Positions 23,682 to 31,993 of a stretch of DNA of 64,000 nt are shown here, in pieces. The first letter of the stretch is position 1. Every line of letters starts with the position of its first letter. The DNA is from 630D-37 sp037478835 (lineage in GTDB: Bacteria > Chloroflexota > Anaerolineae > Anaerolineales > Villigracilaceae), in assembly GCA_037478835.1 (NCBI GenBank), contig JBBFLV010000008.1:74267-138266 (forward strand). The letters are read 5' to 3'. A model generated the notes under the pieces. That model did no database searches and had not been told where the DNA came from. It worked only from the letters and a program-made list of their open reading frames with translations. Position numbers and translations under genes: made by a program.

Positions 23682-24698
23682 ATGAAATTCGTTGAACGAT
23701 TCAAAGCAGCGTTGCGCGTTTTGCTTCAGGGAGAAGAGTCTTCCCGCTTGCCGCGCCCAATTCCGGCGATCACGCCGCAAGAGGTCGAAGAGGTGCGGCG
23801 CTTTTTCCGGCGCCCGAAGTTTTTCATTTTCGGCCATGCCCGTTCGGGAACGACGCTCCTTGCCCGGCTGGTGCGCCTGCATCCGGAAGTCCATTGCAAT
23901 TGGCAGGCGCATTTTTTCACCCGTCCGCCTTTCCTGAAGTCACTGGTAGATTCTGCAGAAATTCAGGAGTGGCTGACGCGGCGCTCCAACCGCTGGAATC
24001 AGGGGCGCGACCTTTCCCCTCTCGTCCTGCGGGCGGCTGCGGATATGATCCTGGAACGGGAAGCCGAACAATTAGGCAAGCGCATCGTGGGCGATAAAAG
24101 CCCCTCCAGCCTGATCCACGGTCAGGCCGTGCGCGATCTCCATGCAGTGTATCCCGATGCCTTTTTGATCTACATTGTGCGCGATGGGCGCGATGTGGCT
24201 ATTTCCGAACGTTTTCGTAACTTTGTCGAAGATTCTCGGTACCTGACACGTGAGGACTTGCAAATTCTCGAAGCGCTCAAGCGGGACCCGCAGCCCTTCG
24301 CCCGCCAAGAACGCTCGATCTTCACCGAAGCTTCTCTGCGCCGGCTGGCTACGAGCTGGGCCGAAAACGTGCGCGAGACGGAAGCAGAAGGTCAAAGGCT
24401 CTTTGCCGAACGCTTTTTCACCTTGCGTTACGAAGATCTTTTGGCAGACCCCTTCCAAGAGATGACGCGCCTGTGGCAATTTTTGGGCGTAGAAGTCTCT
24501 CCCGAACTGGCGCAAGCTATCCAACAGGAGATCGCCTCGAACCCCGATGAGGAATGGCAATCCCAAAGGAAGGGAGAGATCGCCTCGTTCCTGCCCAAAG
24601 GTCAGGCCGGAAACTGGCAACGGATTTTCACGCCGCGCGATCGCGCCCTGTTCGAGTCGATTGCCGGCGAGATGCTACGCCGATGGGGATACGGTTAG
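23682..24698 (+). CDS. Sulfotransferase family protein (second copy)
   Basis: 338 residues from ATG 23682, which follows GGGGAGCAG. FIFGHARSGTTLLARLVRLHPEVHCNWQ is the 5'-phosphosulfate loop, YIVRDGRDVAISERFRNF the 3'-phosphate site and FFTLRYEDLLADPFQEMTRLWQFLGV the downstream family block. It is distinct from the neighbouring sulfotransferase and closer to the general Sulfotransfer_3 type. It follows that gene by 78 bp. Its TAG stop overlaps the first unit of a heptad repeat array. Confidence 0.87.
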   Translation: MKFVERFKAALRVLLQGEESSRLPRPIPAITPQEVEEVRRFFRRPKFFIFGHARSGTTLLARLVRLHPEVHCNWQAHFFTRPPFLKSLVDSAEIQEWLTRRSNRWNQGRDLSPLVLRAAADMILEREAEQLGKRIVGDKSPSSLIHGQAVRDLHAVYPDAFLIYIVRDGRDVAISERFRNFVEDSRYLTREDLQILEALKRDPQPFARQERSIFTEASLRRLATSWAENVRETEAEGQRLFAERFFTLRYEDLLADPFQEMTRLWQFLGVEVSPELAQAIQQEIASNPDEEWQSQRKGEIASFLPKGQAGNWQRIFTPRDRALFESIAGEMLRRWGYG

Positions 24699-24745
24699 TA
24701 GACCGTGGACGGTCGACCGTGGACCGTGGATCGTAGACGATGGAC
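24697..24745 (-). repeat. Heptad repeat locus, seven units, overlapping a stop codon
   Basis: On the minus strand: GATGGAC complement onwards, units GTCCATC, GTCTACG, ATCCACG, GTCCACG, GTCGACC, GTCCACG, GTCTACT. The last unit overlaps the stop codon of the sulfotransferase (24696-24698). Confidence 0.8.
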
Positions 24746-24802
24746 GGTGAAATCTAGAGGGCGCGGGTGATGGGTTTTTCTTTTACAGAGTAAGGAGAGC
24801 AT

Positions 24803-25732
24803 ATGAAAAAATGGTGGATTGGATTTCTCCTGGTGATCGTGGGGTTGAGCGGTTGCGCGCCCTCGGCCGATCGGCAAGCGGCTATTGCCACGTTCGTGGC
24901 GCAAACGGTGGAGGCCGAGCGACTGCTCACCTCTCCAATAGTCTCCCCCACTCCTGAACTCCAACCAACCGTGGCCGTTACCATGACACCCCTTCCCACC
25001 CAAACCTTTACTCCGGCTACCGGTGGGCCGTGGCTGGGTTGTCTACAGGCTGAACTGATCGGCGAAGACCCGGTGGATAAGGCCTTGTTCACACCTGCGG
25101 GGCCGCTCAAAAGCGGCGCTCCTTTCCTCAAACACTGGTACATTCGCAATACCGGCAGCTGCACCTGGGATACTTCTTACAAAGTGCGCTTCGTAGATGG
25201 CGATCTGCTCGGTGGGGCCTATGTCTACAACCTGCCGATGGTCATACCCCCACAAGGCGTTTTGGATTTGGCACTTTTGTTGCAGGCGCCCATCTCGCCG
25301 GGCACCTACAAAGGGCGCTGGGTGTTGGAAGCGCCGAACGGCATTCAATTCGGCGTCGGCCCGCAACGGATTCCATTTTGGGTGGAGATTGTAGTAAGTG
25401 ATACGACGAAGCCGCAATTTGCGGTCACATCCATCCGTTTCCGCGTTGAAAAGGACACATCTCGCTGTCCGGCGAATGTGCTCAATACCGTCTATGCCGA
25501 AATCATGGTCAACGGGCCTGTAACGGTGGTCTATCAGTGGTTCCAAAGCGATGACAATGAGAGCGGAAGGCTCACCCTGGAATTCAAGAGCGCGGGGAGC
25601 AAGACCATCTCCCGGCAATGGTTAAGTCACCCGATCGCGAATCCTGCAAACCCGCGCTGGATGCAACTGGTGATCCATGAGCCGAACAATCAGAGTTGGG
25701 ACAAGGTCTATTTGGATTTTACCTGTCCGTAG
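24803..25732 (+). CDS. Lipoprotein with NBR1-Ig-like domain
   Basis: 309 residues. Lipobox LSGC (Cys18), then a Thr/Pro-rich linker (VSPTPELQPT...PLPTQTFTPAT). Residues about 85-195 carry FLKHWYIRNTGSCTWDTSYKVRFVDGD, the signature of the NBR1-Ig-like (next to BRCA1) domain found in many Chloroflexota surface lipoproteins. A second beta-rich domain with paired Cys (about 215-309) ends at TCP. Function unknown; likely envelope-exposed binding or scaffolding. Confidence 0.85.
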   Translation: MKKWWIGFLLVIVGLSGCAPSADRQAAIATFVAQTVEAERLLTSPIVSPTPELQPTVAVTMTPLPTQTFTPATGGPWLGCLQAELIGEDPVDKALFTPAGPLKSGAPFLKHWYIRNTGSCTWDTSYKVRFVDGDLLGGAYVYNLPMVIPPQGVLDLALLLQAPISPGTYKGRWVLEAPNGIQFGVGPQRIPFWVEIVVSDTTKPQFAVTSIRFRVEKDTSRCPANVLNTVYAEIMVNGPVTVVYQWFQSDDNESGRLTLEFKSAGSKTISRQWLSHPIANPANPRWMQLVIHEPNNQSWDKVYLDFTCP

Positions 25733-25807
25733 ACAGACGCCGAGTTGTCCTTGTCCGATCGGCATGGAAGGCGTTAAAATGAGAACATCCCACTAGAGGA
25801 GAGAGAC

Positions 25808-26221
25808 ATGTTCCATACGCTTATTCTTGTTGGCAACCTCGGACGTGACCCGGAAATGCGCTACACCCCCTCCGGTCAGCCGGTGACCAGTTTTTCGGTG
25901 GCGACGAATCGGCAATATACGAACGCCAACGGAGAGCTGGTTAAAGAGACGCTGTGGTTTCGCGTCACGACTTGGGGAAAACTTGCCGAAACGTGCAATC
26001 AGTACCTCCGCAAGGGTTCAAAGGTGCTGATCGAGGGTCGACTGACGGCCGATCCCCGCACCGGCGGACCGCGCATTTGGAACGGGCAGGACGGGCAACC
26101 GCGTGCCTCGTTCGAGGTCACAGCGCAAACGGTACGCTTCCTGAGCGCTCGAGGTGAAGAAGAGAGTGGCGTAGAAGCGCCCGGCATGGAAATGGTGAGC
26201 GACGAGGACATTCCCTTCTGA
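25808..26221 (+). CDS. ssb: Single-stranded DNA-binding protein
   Basis: 137 residues. An OB-fold with LVGNLGRDPEMRYTPSGQPVTSFSVATNRQY and ETLWFRVTTWGKLAETCNQYLRKGSKVLIEGRL is followed by a short linker and the acidic tip DEDIPF that recruits partner proteins. The tail is compact (about 25 residues). Good ribosome site (AGAGGAGAGAG). First gene of a short string with DUF3467 and a translin-like gene, which is a suggestive nucleic-acid context. Confidence 0.96.
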   Translation: MFHTLILVGNLGRDPEMRYTPSGQPVTSFSVATNRQYTNANGELVKETLWFRVTTWGKLAETCNQYLRKGSKVLIEGRLTADPRTGGPRIWNGQDGQPRASFEVTAQTVRFLSARGEEESGVEAPGMEMVSDEDIPF

Positions 26222-26230
26222 TGAGGCCTT

Positions 26231-26536
26231 ATGAGCCAGCGCTCTCCGGAAATGCAGCCGGCTGCCAATATGGTCACAGCCTATAGCAATTTGGCGCGGA
26301 TCGCTCACTCGCCGGCCGATTTCGTCATTGATTTTGCCCATTGGCTGCCTGGCGATACCCAGGCGTGGATTCAGGCACGGATTTTGCTTTCGCCGCTTTC
26401 GGCAAAGCTCCTGCTCCGTGCGCTGGCCGAAAACCTGGCACGTTACGAGGCAACCTTCGGTGAAATTCCCATCCCCGGCAGCGGGCCTTCTTTGGCCGAT
26501 TTGCTTTTCCAGTCCCCTTCTGATGGGAACCCTTGA
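26231..26536 (+). CDS. DUF3467 family protein
   Basis: 101 residues. YSNLARIAHSPADFVIDFAHWLPG and RILLSPLSAKLLLRALAENLARYEATFGEIPIPG match DUF3467, a small alpha/beta protein family of unknown function found in many bacteria and archaea. The gene lies 9 bp after ssb and 9 bp before the translin-like gene, so the three are likely co-transcribed. Confidence 0.85.
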   Translation: MSQRSPEMQPAANMVTAYSNLARIAHSPADFVIDFAHWLPGDTQAWIQARILLSPLSAKLLLRALAENLARYEATFGEIPIPGSGPSLADLLFQSPSDGNP

Positions 26537-26545
26537 GAGGTCTCG

Positions 26546-27184
26546 GTGCATAAGCTAGAATCGATTGCCGAGCGTATTCGCCATGCTTTTGATGAACGCA
26601 TTCTCGCGCGCGACCGCGCCCTTGCCCATGCCCGCGAGTTGACCCGTGCGTGTGCCCTGGCCATCCGTGCGGCGCATCGTCAAGAACACGAAACGATGCA
26701 TGCCCACCTTGAACGTGCGCGACACCTGGCGCAATCCTTGAATGACGAACTGCAACCGTTTCCGGAACTTTTCTATGCCGGCTATACCCAGGATGCCCTG
26801 AAGGAATTTGCTGAAGCCAGCATTGCGTGTGCCTTGATCTATGACCATCCGCTGCCGACTCCCGAAGAGCTGAACATTCCAGAATCTGCCTATATCAACG
26901 GACTGGCCGAAAGTGTGGGCGAGCTGAGGCGGCGGATCATGGATATTCTTCGTCACGGGTACTCAGAGGAGGCCGAGCGTCTGTTGGGTTATATGGACGA
27001 GATCTATGCCGTGCTGGTTACGATGGATTATCCCGACGGGCTAACCAACAACTTACGCCGCCAAACCGACCTGGTGCGGGGGATTGTTGAAAAAACGCGC
27101 GGGGATGTTACCTTCGCGTTGCGCAGCCAACACTTGGAACAGGCGATCCGTCGCCTGGATCAACGCTTGGAGGAGCGAGCGTGA
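26546..27184 (+). CDS. Translin-family protein
   Basis: 212 residues, GTG start preceded by GAGAGGTC. All-helical. IRHAFDERILARDRALAHARELTRACALAIRAAHRQEHE, PFPELFYAGYTQDALKEFAEASIACALI and YINGLAESVGELRRRIMDILRHG match the translin/TRAX family (RNA- and ssDNA-binding octamer; the RNase-active member carries Glu residues in the central helices). Archaeal-like homologues occur in some bacteria. Placement behind ssb supports a nucleic-acid role. It overlaps the next gene by 4 bp. Confidence 0.82.
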   Translation: MHKLESIAERIRHAFDERILARDRALAHARELTRACALAIRAAHRQEHETMHAHLERARHLAQSLNDELQPFPELFYAGYTQDALKEFAEASIACALIYDHPLPTPEELNIPESAYINGLAESVGELRRRIMDILRHGYSEEAERLLGYMDEIYAVLVTMDYPDGLTNNLRRQTDLVRGIVEKTRGDVTFALRSQHLEQAIRRLDQRLEERA

Positions 27185-27792
27185 AAAGTACAGGACATCG
27201 TTACCCTTTGCTGCTCTATATTCGCATGTTGGATCGCTGGTGGCCGGCCACTTTCACCTTGGCTTTGGCACTACTTATTCTCGGCTGGGGTGTTTCCAAG
27301 AACCCTGTCTTTCAAAAAGAACCGTGGGGCTGGATGGCACTGTTGCTGGCTGGCGGGCTTGCCTTGTTGGTGACCCTGCTCCTGTTGCTCCTGCGCCGCA
27401 TGGCCTACGTGCAGCCGCGCGCTGAAAGTATACGCATCGTCACCCCTTTCCTGCGATTCGATATTTCCTACAAGCGTCTGCGACGGGTGACCAGTGGAGA
27501 AATGTATGCCCTCTTTCCGGCAAAGCGTCTTTCCGGCTGGAACCGCGAAATTCTGGAGCCTCTCATGCACAAAACGGCGCTGGTCCTGGAACTGAACAGC
27601 TGGCCTTTGCCTCCCTGGATCCTGCGCATGTTCCTTTCCCCTTTTTTCTTCCGTGACCGCACACCGCATCTGATCATCCTGGTGGATAACTGGATGCGAT
27701 TAAATACGGAATTGGATAGCTTTCGCTCGCTCCAGTTTTCAGTCGCCACTCGCTCCCAAACCTATACCCCTCCCTTTCCAGGGCGAAAGTAG
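27181..27792 (+). CDS. Two-helix membrane protein, bPH-like cytoplasmic domain
   Basis: 203 residues. Two adjacent membrane helices (about 22-40 and 50-72) are followed by a soluble region, YVQPRAESIRIVTPFLRFDISYKRLRRVTSGE, that resembles the strand pattern of bacterial PH-like domains. I do not recognise a specific family. GTG start overlapping the stop of the translin-like gene (GTGA), so it belongs to the same transcript. No functional assignment is justified. Confidence 0.65.
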   Translation: MKSTGHRYPLLLYIRMLDRWWPATFTLALALLILGWGVSKNPVFQKEPWGWMALLLAGGLALLVTLLLLLLRRMAYVQPRAESIRIVTPFLRFDISYKRLRRVTSGEMYALFPAKRLSGWNREILEPLMHKTALVLELNSWPLPPWILRMFLSPFFFRDRTPHLIILVDNWMRLNTELDSFRSLQFSVATRSQTYTPPFPGRK

Positions 27793-27924
27793 GTTGTTCG
27801 GATGATGCCGGCTGGGCATGTATGACCGAAGGCGTTCGCGCCTACGGTTTCTTCTGCTTCCACGATTTCCCCAAACGAATCCATATCTGCTGTCTAAAGG
27901 CTGTGCCTTACTCTCCAAGCCAAG

Positions 27925-27957
27925 GTCTACGGTACGGTTTATCGTCTGCTGTCCATC
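27925..27957 (+). repeat. Degenerate heptad repeat locus
   Basis: Units GTCTACG, GTTTATC, GTCTGCT and GTCCATC around a truncated unit, just upstream of the aminotransferase start. They lie inside the N-terminal open frame upstream of ATG 27984 and argue against a longer protein. Confidence 0.6.
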
Positions 27958-27983
27958 CTCAAACATCCGAAAGGACTTTTTCC

Positions 27984-29129
27984 ATGCGCGATCTTTTTCT
28001 GCTCGAACCAGGTGTTATTTTTCTGAATCACGGATCCTTTGGCGCCACACCGCGTCCGGTCTTCGAGATCTATCAGGAGTGGCAAAGGCGATTGGAAGCC
28101 CAGCCGGTGCGCTTTTTGGGGCGCGAGCTGAATGCACTCCTGGCTCAGGCTCGCGCAGAATTGGGAAAATATGTAGGCGCGCATCCGGATGATCTGGTAT
28201 TTATCCCAAACGCGACCTACGGCGCTAACGTGGTAGCGCGTTCCCTGCGACTATCCGAAGGGGATGAAATTCTGGCCAGCGATCAGGAATACGGCGCTTG
28301 CGAATATGCTTGGGAATATGTGTGCAAGCGTAGCGGAGCGATCTACCGTCGCCAGGCGATCCCTCTGCAGGCTTCCGAGGAGGAGCGGGTGGAGGCTTTC
28401 TGGCAGGGGATTACGCCTCGCACCAAGGTCATTTTCCTGAGCTACATTACCTCTCCAACCGCGCTTCGCCTGCCGATCGAGCGCATTGTCGAGCGAGCAC
28501 GACAAAATGGCATCATCACGGTGATCGATGCCGCCCATGCACCGGGTCAGATTCCGCTTGATCTGCAAAACCTGGGAGCAGACTTCCTTTTTGGTAACTG
28601 CCATAAATGGATGATGGCGCCAAAGGGCTCGGCGTTCCTCTACGTGCGACGTGAACTACAGGAACAGATCGAACCGCCGATCGTCAGTTGGGGCTACCAT
28701 GCCCCGCCGGAGATGAGCAGCGGGTCGCGTTTTCTGGATTTGCTTCAATGGACGGGCACTCATGATCCGGCCGCGTGGCTGAGCGTTCCGGCGGCCATTC
28801 ACTTCATGGAAACCTACAATTGGGATGCCTTACGTCGGTCGATGCATGCGCTGCTTTGTCAGACACTGGATGCTTTTGCTTCTGTTACCCATTTGCCGCC
28901 GGCCTATGCTCAGGATTCGGATTATGTGCAAATGGCGATTGTGCCTTTGCCCCCTGTGCCGGCGAAGGTGCTCAAGGAGCGATTATACGAGGAATATCAC
29001 ATTGAGATCCCGGTCATTGAATGGGCCGGACAGGTGTTCCTACGCATCTCCATCCAGGGCTACAATACTCCCGATGAACTAGAGGTACTGTTGCGGGCAA
29101 CAGAACAATTGCTCAAGGAACTGGTTTGA
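27984..29129 (+). CDS. Class V aminotransferase (isopenicillin-N-epimerase-like)
   Basis: 381 residues from ATG 27984, which has GAAAGGAC upstream; extending the frame to 27822 would translate heptad repeats. FLNHGSFGATPRPVFEIYQEWQ is typical of the epimerase/cysteine-desulfurase-like branch. VIDAAHAPGQIPLDLQNLGADFLFGNCHKWMMAPKGSAFLY includes the PLP-binding Lys (about 208) and the aspartate that pairs with the pyridine nitrogen. Substrate unknown. Its 3' end overlaps the convergent gene by 17 bp. Confidence 0.85.
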   Translation: MRDLFLLEPGVIFLNHGSFGATPRPVFEIYQEWQRRLEAQPVRFLGRELNALLAQARAELGKYVGAHPDDLVFIPNATYGANVVARSLRLSEGDEILASDQEYGACEYAWEYVCKRSGAIYRRQAIPLQASEEERVEAFWQGITPRTKVIFLSYITSPTALRLPIERIVERARQNGIITVIDAAHAPGQIPLDLQNLGADFLFGNCHKWMMAPKGSAFLYVRRELQEQIEPPIVSWGYHAPPEMSSGSRFLDLLQWTGTHDPAAWLSVPAAIHFMETYNWDALRRSMHALLCQTLDAFASVTHLPPAYAQDSDYVQMAIVPLPPVPAKVLKERLYEEYHIEIPVIEWAGQVFLRISIQGYNTPDELEVLLRATEQLLKELV

Positions 29130-31467
29130 CTTCCGCCCGTTCGCGCCGCAAAGTGACCAGGCACGGCGCAGTCGTCGTGATGACCACCCGTTGCCCCTGT
29201 GGAAAGACGACCTCGGTCTGATGCTCCTCGCGCCAGATTTCCAACCCGCGGTATTTCAACCGCACCGGCCAGGGGAAAGGATTGTACCCTTCTAGACGAA
29301 CGAGCGTGGGAGAATAAATCTCGACTCCTAGCGTTTTCAGGAATAACGCAAGTGGGAAAAGGCCGAGCAGGTGGGAACGTTCGCCCATCCCCTCGCCGCT
29401 TTGGCCATGGTAATACTGGTAGAAGGCGCGTTGTTTGCGCAAAGTTTGAATCGCAGCGCCCATCAGCCGTTCAACCAGCTGAGCGGCTTCGCGACGCATT
29501 CCATAGCGCAGCAACCCTTCACCGATCAACCAGTTCCAGCACATTTCAATCCGTTGTGCTAGGTGTTCGGCCTCTTTCGCGGGAGGTTGTGCAAAGGTCG
29601 CTATGCCGAATGGGCGCTGAAAACGTTGCGGATTTTGTAATGCCTGTTTGATGAGAGACTCGGCCTGTTGGGGAGTCGGTTGGCCGGCCCAGAGGGGGAG
29701 AAGAGTGGAAATATCCTCCACATCGAGATCGGGAATGCGAACGATTACCCGATCTCCGGCGCCAATCCCTTCAATGTGAATTTCATCCAGCGAGCGATAA
29801 AGCCGTGTTGATGTGACCGTCAACCCGCCACTGCGCCAGCGCATAGAAGAGACATCGAATCGCTCCATAACCTGGCCGTCTTCCCATAAGGTGAGACGCG
29901 GGTGGCATCGTGCCGGTTCACAGAGGACCTCGATCACCAAGCGCACAGGGGATTTGAAGCGCTTTCCTACGCGTACCTGCCCATTTCCCCGGTGGCGAAG
30001 CAAAACTTTCCCGTTAAAGGGAGTTGGGCTCTCCCGGTCGAGGTAACGATAACCGGCGCGACGCGGATTCCAGGCGCGTGCTAATAGGGCATGCAATTTC
30101 GCCGCTTGGGCCTCAAGCAAGATATACTGTTCTTTGCGATTTTCCTCCCCAAGCAGCATCTCGAGCAATTCTATCTCTTTGAGTAACATCGCCGACAGTG
30201 CAGGAGTATGGACGGCACTGAAATCGATCCCTTGCGACCAAGGATTCCATAGGTCAAAGAGCAGGTGATCCTCCAAACCGGGTTGCATCTCGTGGGTCCA
30301 TTGGGGAATCCCATCGCGGTCGATATCTTGGGAGGGGGAAAACCAGTGCCAGAAAAAGGAGAGCAACTCTTCGATCTCCTGGCTCGAAAGGGAAGTGTAG
30401 ATCTGTTGGGCCAGCGAGGTCAAAAGCGGCGTGGCGGTAACGCGCCGAAGGGTTGGCGCAAGAGGGCGAAGGGGAATATGGCCGTTCTCGTCTTGTGTTT
30501 GCAGGAAGGACTGTAATAACGAGCGGGCAGTTCCCGGCAAAATGGAGGCCAGGTAGAGGGCCTCAAGCGGGCTCAATCCTTGCCAGCTAAGTGGAAGATC
30601 GCTGCCGTTGTTCTGTGATGCATAGCCATTATCGCTAGATCTTCGCGCTACGAACGGTGGCGTAGCTTCTCCGAGGATCAATCGTGCCGCCTCTTTCTGG
30701 GTCATGGCCAAAACCGCATCCCAGGTTTGTTCACCGGTATGGATTTCGATCGTTTGGGATGCATTTAACATCTCAATGCGTGCTTTCTCGGCTTCCCAGG
30801 GGCGTGCCGCCAGACGGCGTGCTTGCTCAAAGGATTGCTGTGCATCCTCTAAGGCCGCCTGCACCCAGACGATCTGACGTGAACTGCCGGGGAGGAGTGA
30901 GAAATCTACTCTTAAGGAGGGGAAGGGGCCTTCGCCGGGTTCCACTTCTCCGGTCATGAAGATCACCGGTGAAAGATCGTTGGTCCGTCCTACCAACACA
31001 TTTACCAGATTGGTGCGCCGCACGAGCAAAGGAGTGCCCTGGAGGGGGATCAGCAACCCGCACGTTTCGACGCGCAGAGGACGTACTCCTTGGCTGCGGT
31101 TGAGAAGTGTCAGCCGACCGGCCAGGGCATACGATTCGGGTACCCAGTATTCGGCCTGGACCTCGATGCCCTCAAAGGGAGAAAACGTCAAGTGCAAAAA
31201 ATTGGGATAAAAGGCGCATATGATGGGGGGACGCGCCATCTCATGCGGGGCAGTGACTACGCGGGTCCCTTCGCGGAAGCGATGGAAGATGCGCATCGAT
31301 CGCGCCCGCAGCCCGTAGGTGGTAAAAAAACTCAGAGCCGCCGGTTCGCCTGTCCCCCATTCCATCTCCCAGGTGTGATCGTTGCGCGGATCGATTTTGC
31401 TTAAGCGGCCGTCGGCCGAAAAGGTGAGGGCCAAGGGGTCATTGCTTGTAAGCGACCATTCGGGCAT
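29113..31467 (-). CDS. Large glycosidase-like protein, predicted (alpha/alpha)6-barrel
   Basis: 784 residues with no signal peptide. The N-terminal third reads like an all-beta domain and the middle is helical, with SLLQSFLQTQDENGHIPLRPLAP and FWHWFSPSQDIDRDGIPQWTHEM, close to motifs in amylo-alpha-1,6-glucosidase/GH63-like (alpha/alpha)6 enzymes (DxDGxPxW is typical). The C-terminal part (about 500-784) includes a beta region and further helices. Likely a cytoplasmic glycosidase or debranching-type enzyme; the exact family could not be settled by eye. Convergent with the aminotransferase gene. Confidence 0.6.
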   Translation of the reverse strand: MPEWSLTSNDPLALTFSADGRLSKIDPRNDHTWEMEWGTGEPAALSFFTTYGLRARSMRIFHRFREGTRVVTAPHEMARPPIICAFYPNFLHLTFSPFEGIEVQAEYWVPESYALAGRLTLLNRSQGVRPLRVETCGLLIPLQGTPLLVRRTNLVNVLVGRTNDLSPVIFMTGEVEPGEGPFPSLRVDFSLLPGSSRQIVWVQAALEDAQQSFEQARRLAARPWEAEKARIEMLNASQTIEIHTGEQTWDAVLAMTQKEAARLILGEATPPFVARRSSDNGYASQNNGSDLPLSWQGLSPLEALYLASILPGTARSLLQSFLQTQDENGHIPLRPLAPTLRRVTATPLLTSLAQQIYTSLSSQEIEELLSFFWHWFSPSQDIDRDGIPQWTHEMQPGLEDHLLFDLWNPWSQGIDFSAVHTPALSAMLLKEIELLEMLLGEENRKEQYILLEAQAAKLHALLARAWNPRRAGYRYLDRESPTPFNGKVLLRHRGNGQVRVGKRFKSPVRLVIEVLCEPARCHPRLTLWEDGQVMERFDVSSMRWRSGGLTVTSTRLYRSLDEIHIEGIGAGDRVIVRIPDLDVEDISTLLPLWAGQPTPQQAESLIKQALQNPQRFQRPFGIATFAQPPAKEAEHLAQRIEMCWNWLIGEGLLRYGMRREAAQLVERLMGAAIQTLRKQRAFYQYYHGQSGEGMGERSHLLGLFPLALFLKTLGVEIYSPTLVRLEGYNPFPWPVRLKYRGLEIWREEHQTEVVFPQGQRVVITTTAPCLVTLRRERAEVKPVP

Positions 31468-31509
31468 AGGGTCATTTTACGGGAGGCAGGTGATCTTGAC
31501 AAGGTTATT

Positions 31510-31581
31510 GTTGGTCGCGTGGTCAATTTGTCGCCTAGTCGTGTGGTCGCGTAGTTGCGTGGTTGATGGGTCGGTTGGTGA
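31510..31581 (-). repeat. Octad repeat locus, nine 8-bp units
   Basis: Units read on the plus strand: GTTGGTCG, CGTGGTCA, ATTTGTCG, CCTAGTCG, TGTGGTCG, CGTAGTTG, CGTGGTTG, ATGGGTCG, GTTGGTGA. The minus-strand consensus is CGACCACS, the same as the 63.5-kb locus. No gene is present in 31468-31743. Confidence 0.85.
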
Positions 31582-31596
31582 ACACTCGGCTTCACG

Positions 31597-31708
31597 GTCT
31601 ACGGTCTACCGTCCACCGTCCACGGTCTATCGTCCACCATCCATGGTCTACCGTCCACCGTCCATCGCCCACCATCCACGGTCTACCGTCCACCGTCCAT
31701 CGTCCTTA
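31597..31708 (+). repeat. Long heptad repeat array (15 units plus a degenerate 16th)
   Basis: Exact 7-bp register of RTCYAYS units from 31597 to 31701: GTCTACG, GTCTACC, GTCCACC, GTCCACG, GTCTATC, GTCCACC, ATCCATG and so on. Part of the array looks like a higher-order duplication (GTCTACC-GTCCACC-GTCCATC recurs at 31646 and 31681). It is the longest locus of the family in the window. Confidence 0.92.
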
Positions 31709-31739
31709 AACAAACCAGCCTCCCTTGTACAGGAGGCTG
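31708..31739 (-). terminator. Intrinsic terminator of the tRNA-Pro gene
   Basis: On the minus strand, arms CAGCCTCC and GGAGGCTG with an 8-nt loop, then GTTTGTTT. It begins 5 nt after the tRNA 3' end. Confidence 0.82.
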
Positions 31740-31743
31740 TCTG

Positions 31744-31818
31744 TCGGGGCGCGCGGATTTGAACCGCGGACCTCACGGACCCGAACCGTGCGCTCTAGCC
31801 GGGCTGAGCCACGCCCCG
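31744..31818 (-). tRNA. tRNA-Pro (anticodon CGG)
   Basis: 75 nt cloverleaf on the minus strand. Acceptor arms CGGGGCG and CGCCCCG pair fully, including the C1-G72 pair typical of proline tRNAs, with A73. The anticodon stem CACGG/CCGTG encloses loop TTCGGGT (anticodon CGG, codon CCG). The T-arm is CGCGG-TTCAAAT-CCGCG. CCA is not encoded. It has its own promoter and terminator. Confidence 0.97.
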
Positions 31819-31830
31819 TAAGGTAGCGCC

Positions 31831-31859
31831 ATTATAACGCTTCCTTTGCGTTTTGGCAA
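31831..31859 (-). promoter_or_regulatory. Sigma-70-type promoter of tRNA-Pro
   Basis: On the minus strand TTGCCA, a 17-bp spacer and TATAAT (31836-31831), starting about 6 nt before the mature tRNA 5' end. Confidence 0.85.
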
Positions 31860-31958
31860 GGAATCCTTTGGTGACTAAATTGTGATCGAGCTAGGTCTTT
31901 TCAACGTGCTCTACGTGTCCACAAAAGTATAGTTGTTTGATTCCTTGTTGTTCTTTCC

Positions 31959-31987
31959 TTGACAGATTTCCACTTCCGGCATAGAAT
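31959..31987 (+). promoter_or_regulatory. Promoter of the aspS leader
   Basis: TTGACA (31959-31964), 17-bp spacer, TAGAAT (31982-31987). Seven nt downstream of the -10 falls on 31994, the A of the leader-peptide ATG, so the transcript is predicted to be leaderless. Confidence 0.85.
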
Positions 31988-31993
31988 TTTATC

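Noticed and set aside
27822..27983. Longer start for the class V aminotransferase
   Set aside because: The added region includes heptad repeats and no family similarity; ATG 27984 has a ribosome site and aligns with the family start.
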